Assembly: GCA_031282985.1 (NCBI GenBank)
Contig: JAITCR010000125.1
Span: 1-7,131 of the forward strand
DNA: 7,131 bases
From: Nitrososphaerota archaeon
GTDB lineage: Archaea; Thermoproteota; Bathyarchaeia; Bathyarchaeales; Bathycorpusculaceae
Reading direction: 5' to 3'
Part shown: piece by piece, positions 5,713 through 7,131 of the stretch
Position numbering within the stretch: position 1 is the first letter of the stretch
How the letters are laid out: every line of letters begins with the position of its first letter
Program-made: the position numbers and the translations under genes
Notes under the pieces: model-generated
Databases searched by the model: none
What the model saw: only the letters and a program-made list of their open reading frames with translations
Told to the model about the DNA's origin: nothing

Positions 5713-6672
5713 ATGACATCTGTGAATCAAAGCTGCCAAAAAGCAGCATATATTAGCCGATGTTTACAGTTAGCAATTTTACTTGAAGTCAGCGCTGATA
5801 AACCTGGCAACGTAAACTTCACCACAAACTTTGAAGACACCTGCAAAGAACACTTTTTAGCCTCAGCCATAGCGGCTGGACCAGCATTTCAAGAAGCCGC
5901 TAAACGAGGCATACAAATAGCAGAAGGCAAACGCGCTATTAATGAAGCGGGACTGGGGGAGCTTATTGAATTAGCAGTTAGAGAAGTTATGGAATGGCAA
6001 TACGGAGGTAACACCATTTTAGGCACCATTATACTGCTTATGCCAATTAGCGTTGCAGCAGGTATGACACATACAAAAGAAGAATACTGCATAGACCTAA
6101 ACATTTTACGCAACAACATAAACACCATTATCTGTGCCTCAACAGCCACAGACGCAGTACGCCTCTATGAAGCCATAGACGTGGCCATGCCAAGTGGCCT
6201 AAATAAATCCCCCGACCTAAACGTAAATGACCCCACATCAAAACAACGCCTAACAACTGAAAACGTCACCCTCTACAAAGTATTTAACATAGCCAAAGAC
6301 TACGACGACATATGTAGTGAATGGATACGCAATTACCCCATAACCTTTGACGAAGCATACCCTTACCTAAATGAACAAATAACAAAAACAAACCAAAACA
6401 ATGCCATCATAAACACTTTCCTAAAAATTCTCTCCGACCACCCAGACACACTCATAACCCGAAAAGCAGGAATAGAAAAAGCCAAAGAAATATCAGCAGA
6501 AGCAAAAAAAACACTACAAATAGGCGGTGCCACAACAACAGAGGGCAAAGCAGCTATAGCAAAACTAGACCACACTCTACGCAAAGACGGAAACAACTAC
6601 AACCCCGGAACCACAGCCGACATCACAGCCACAACAATAGCACTCTGCACACTAAACGGATACCGACCATAA
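5713..6672 (+). CDS. CitG-like triphosphoribosyl-dephospho-CoA synthase family protein
   Basis: The 319-residue protein matches the CitG/MdcB family along its whole length. In bacteria these enzymes join ATP and dephospho-CoA to give 2'-(5''-triphosphoribosyl)-3'-dephospho-CoA, the precursor of the citrate lyase or malonate decarboxylase prosthetic group. Visible motifs are LLEVSADKPGNVNFTTNFED (23-42), the glycine-rich GGNTILGTIILLMPIS (98-113), TDAVRLYEAI (146-155) with MPSGL (159-163), DYDDICSE (196-203), HPDTLITRKAG (243-253) and the C-terminal NPGTTADITATTIAL (297-311). Archaeal and methylotroph relatives occur in organisms with no citrate lyase, and some are linked to tetrahydromethanopterin-related C1 metabolism, so the bacterial reaction should not be assumed. 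Codon choice in the 3' half is extremely A/C-ending, unlike the G/T-rich neighbours at 3500-4630. ATG 5713 fits the shared box. It probably acts in the cytoplasm. Confidence 0.87.
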   Translation: MTSVNQSCQKAAYISRCLQLAILLEVSADKPGNVNFTTNFEDTCKEHFLASAIAAGPAFQEAAKRGIQIAEGKRAINEAGLGELIELAVREVMEWQYGGNTILGTIILLMPISVAAGMTHTKEEYCIDLNILRNNINTIICASTATDAVRLYEAIDVAMPSGLNKSPDLNVNDPTSKQRLTTENVTLYKVFNIAKDYDDICSEWIRNYPITFDEAYPYLNEQITKTNQNNAIINTFLKILSDHPDTLITRKAGIEKAKEISAEAKKTLQIGGATTTEGKAAIAKLDHTLRKDGNNYNPGTTADITATTIALCTLNGYRP

Positions 6673-7007
6673 CAAAGAACAAAGCGCCTCGGCGCGAATT
6701 AACTAGACACTACCAACATGCATAAGCATCATTATCATCCCTTCAACATAAACCAAACCCCACCCCCATCCGGACTAGACACACCAACAAAATCCATGAC
6801 TTTACCACAATTCAGACAACAAACCACCACCCGTTCTCACACAACAGACACCCTTCACAACTAAACACAGTAAACACTTCCTAAAAATACACCCCCAAAC
6901 ACCTAGAATACAAACCACAATACCTAATCAACCTGAGATCCTTATCAGAGATATAGCAATATGATTTTAAATTGATGTATATCCACAATGCTTAAAATAT
7001 CCTCTAA
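6673..7007. other. G-depleted stretch with no assured gene
   Basis: No convincing gene is seen. From 6741 to 6930 the + strand has 9 G and 72 C in 190 bases by my count, a strong strand asymmetry that continues the A/C bias of the upstream gene. Two very short minus-strand frames exist: GTG 6858 (18 codons) and GTG 6830 or ATG 6797 ending at 6735, the latter encoding a CCLNCGK motif. The first has a TATTTTTA-like element (6882-6889, minus strand) about 27 bases upstream. Neither is long enough to annotate as a gene. Confidence 0.45.
6684..6695 (-). terminator. GC-rich hairpin with minus-strand T-rich tail
   Basis: GCGCC (6684-6688) and GGCGC (6691-6695) form a perfect inverted repeat, the only GC-dense spot in this AT-rich area. 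On the minus strand it is followed by TTTGTTCTTTGTT (6683 down to 6671), the arrangement of a hairpin terminator for a leftward transcript. On the + strand no T-run follows, so it is less likely to end the CitG-like gene, whose stop is 12 bases before it. The loop is only two bases unless the inner pairs open. Confidence 0.35.
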
Positions 7008-7131
7008 TAGATCTCTTGCGAAACTAAAATAAGTTGGTATGTTGTTTGTTTTGATTTATAATGATTATGTAAAGTTTGAGACGTTGAGTGGTTATTGTGA
7101 TGAAAAGTTTCGTCGGATAACAGGTGTTAAG
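7008..7131 (+). mobile_element. Probable left end of an IS5-like insertion sequence (cut by window edge)
   Basis: The sequence from about 7008 (TAGATCTCTTGCGAAACT) resembles the terminal inverted repeats I associate with some IS5-family elements. Twenty to thirty bases further on, an ORF with a transposase-like N-terminus begins. Base composition switches from A/C-rich to G/T-rich near 7030, in keeping with a junction between two DNAs. The right end lies outside the window, so neither the matching inverted repeat nor a target duplication can be seen. The exact boundary is a guess. Confidence 0.4.
7039..7131 (+). CDS. Transposase-like protein, N-terminal 31 codons only (partial)
   Basis: From ATG 7039 the frame is open to the last base of the window, after an in-frame TAA at 7030-7032. 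Residues 20-31 read CDEKFRRITGVK, which strongly resembles the helix-turn-helix entry of IS5-type DDE transposases (pattern S/D-D-E-x-F-R-R-L-T-G-V-K, normally followed by xxTF). A hydrophobic start, MLFVLIYNDY, precedes it. No ribosome-binding site is seen; a TTTATAA at 7055-7061 would instead place a leaderless start at the TTG at 7084, giving a shorter protein. The gene continues beyond the window, so the catalytic DDE domain cannot be examined. A non-transposase protein remains possible. Confidence 0.5.
   Translation, partial: MLFVLIYNDYVKFETLSGYCDEKFRRITGVK

Noticed and set aside
1..7131. CRISPR array, tRNA or rRNA genes
   Set aside because: No regularly spaced repeats of CRISPR length and no tRNA T-loop or rRNA signature were found on reading the window.

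Overview
The window looks archaeal. Four of the genes have a TTTAAA-type TATA element centred about 25-28 bases upstream of the start codon, as expected for leaderless archaeal transcripts. The three central genes belong to a polymerase-beta-type nucleotidyltransferase family that I associate mainly with archaea (COG1665-like). The last complete gene is a CitG-like synthase of the kind found in archaea. AT-richness and gene content would fit a TACK-group archaeon such as Bathyarchaeia, but that placement is inference.

Layout. 1-499: no gene seen; it holds one striking inverted repeat (220-270) and a T-rich end for the next gene. 500-1072 (-): flavin reductase/flavoredoxin-like FMN protein, divergent from 1278-2195 (+), a lysine/threonine-tailed coiled-coil protein of unknown function. 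2196-2510: gene-free and rich in short direct and inverted repeats. 2511-3551 (+) and 3533-4630 (+): two overlapping nucleotidyltransferase paralogues. 4627-5658 (-): a third paralogue meeting the second tail to tail, with both stop codons inside one TTAA. 5713-6672 (+): CitG-like triphosphoribosyl-dephospho-CoA synthase family protein, divergent from the third paralogue across a single symmetric GTTTAAAC box. 6673-7007: non-coding or cryptic, almost free of G on the + strand. 7008-7131: probable left end of an IS element with the first 31 codons of a transposase-like ORF cut by the window edge.

The most interesting part is 2511-6672. Three diverged copies of one nucleotidyltransferase architecture (N-terminal domain, GS...DxD catalytic core, C-terminal beta-rich domain) sit next to a CitG-family enzyme. 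In bacterial citrate lyase and malonate decarboxylase systems, a CitG/MdcB synthase makes a triphosphoribosyl-dephospho-CoA group and a nucleotidyltransferase (CitX/MdcG) attaches it to an acyl carrier protein. The pairing here could be an archaeal analogue of that two-step chemistry, or a cofactor-synthesis locus. This is a hypothesis from family logic and neighbourhood, not a demonstrated function.

The base composition is strongly strand-asymmetric: the + strand is G/T-rich through the second nucleotidyltransferase and the 3' part of the third, A/C-rich from about 5750 to 6950, and G/T-rich again from about 7030.
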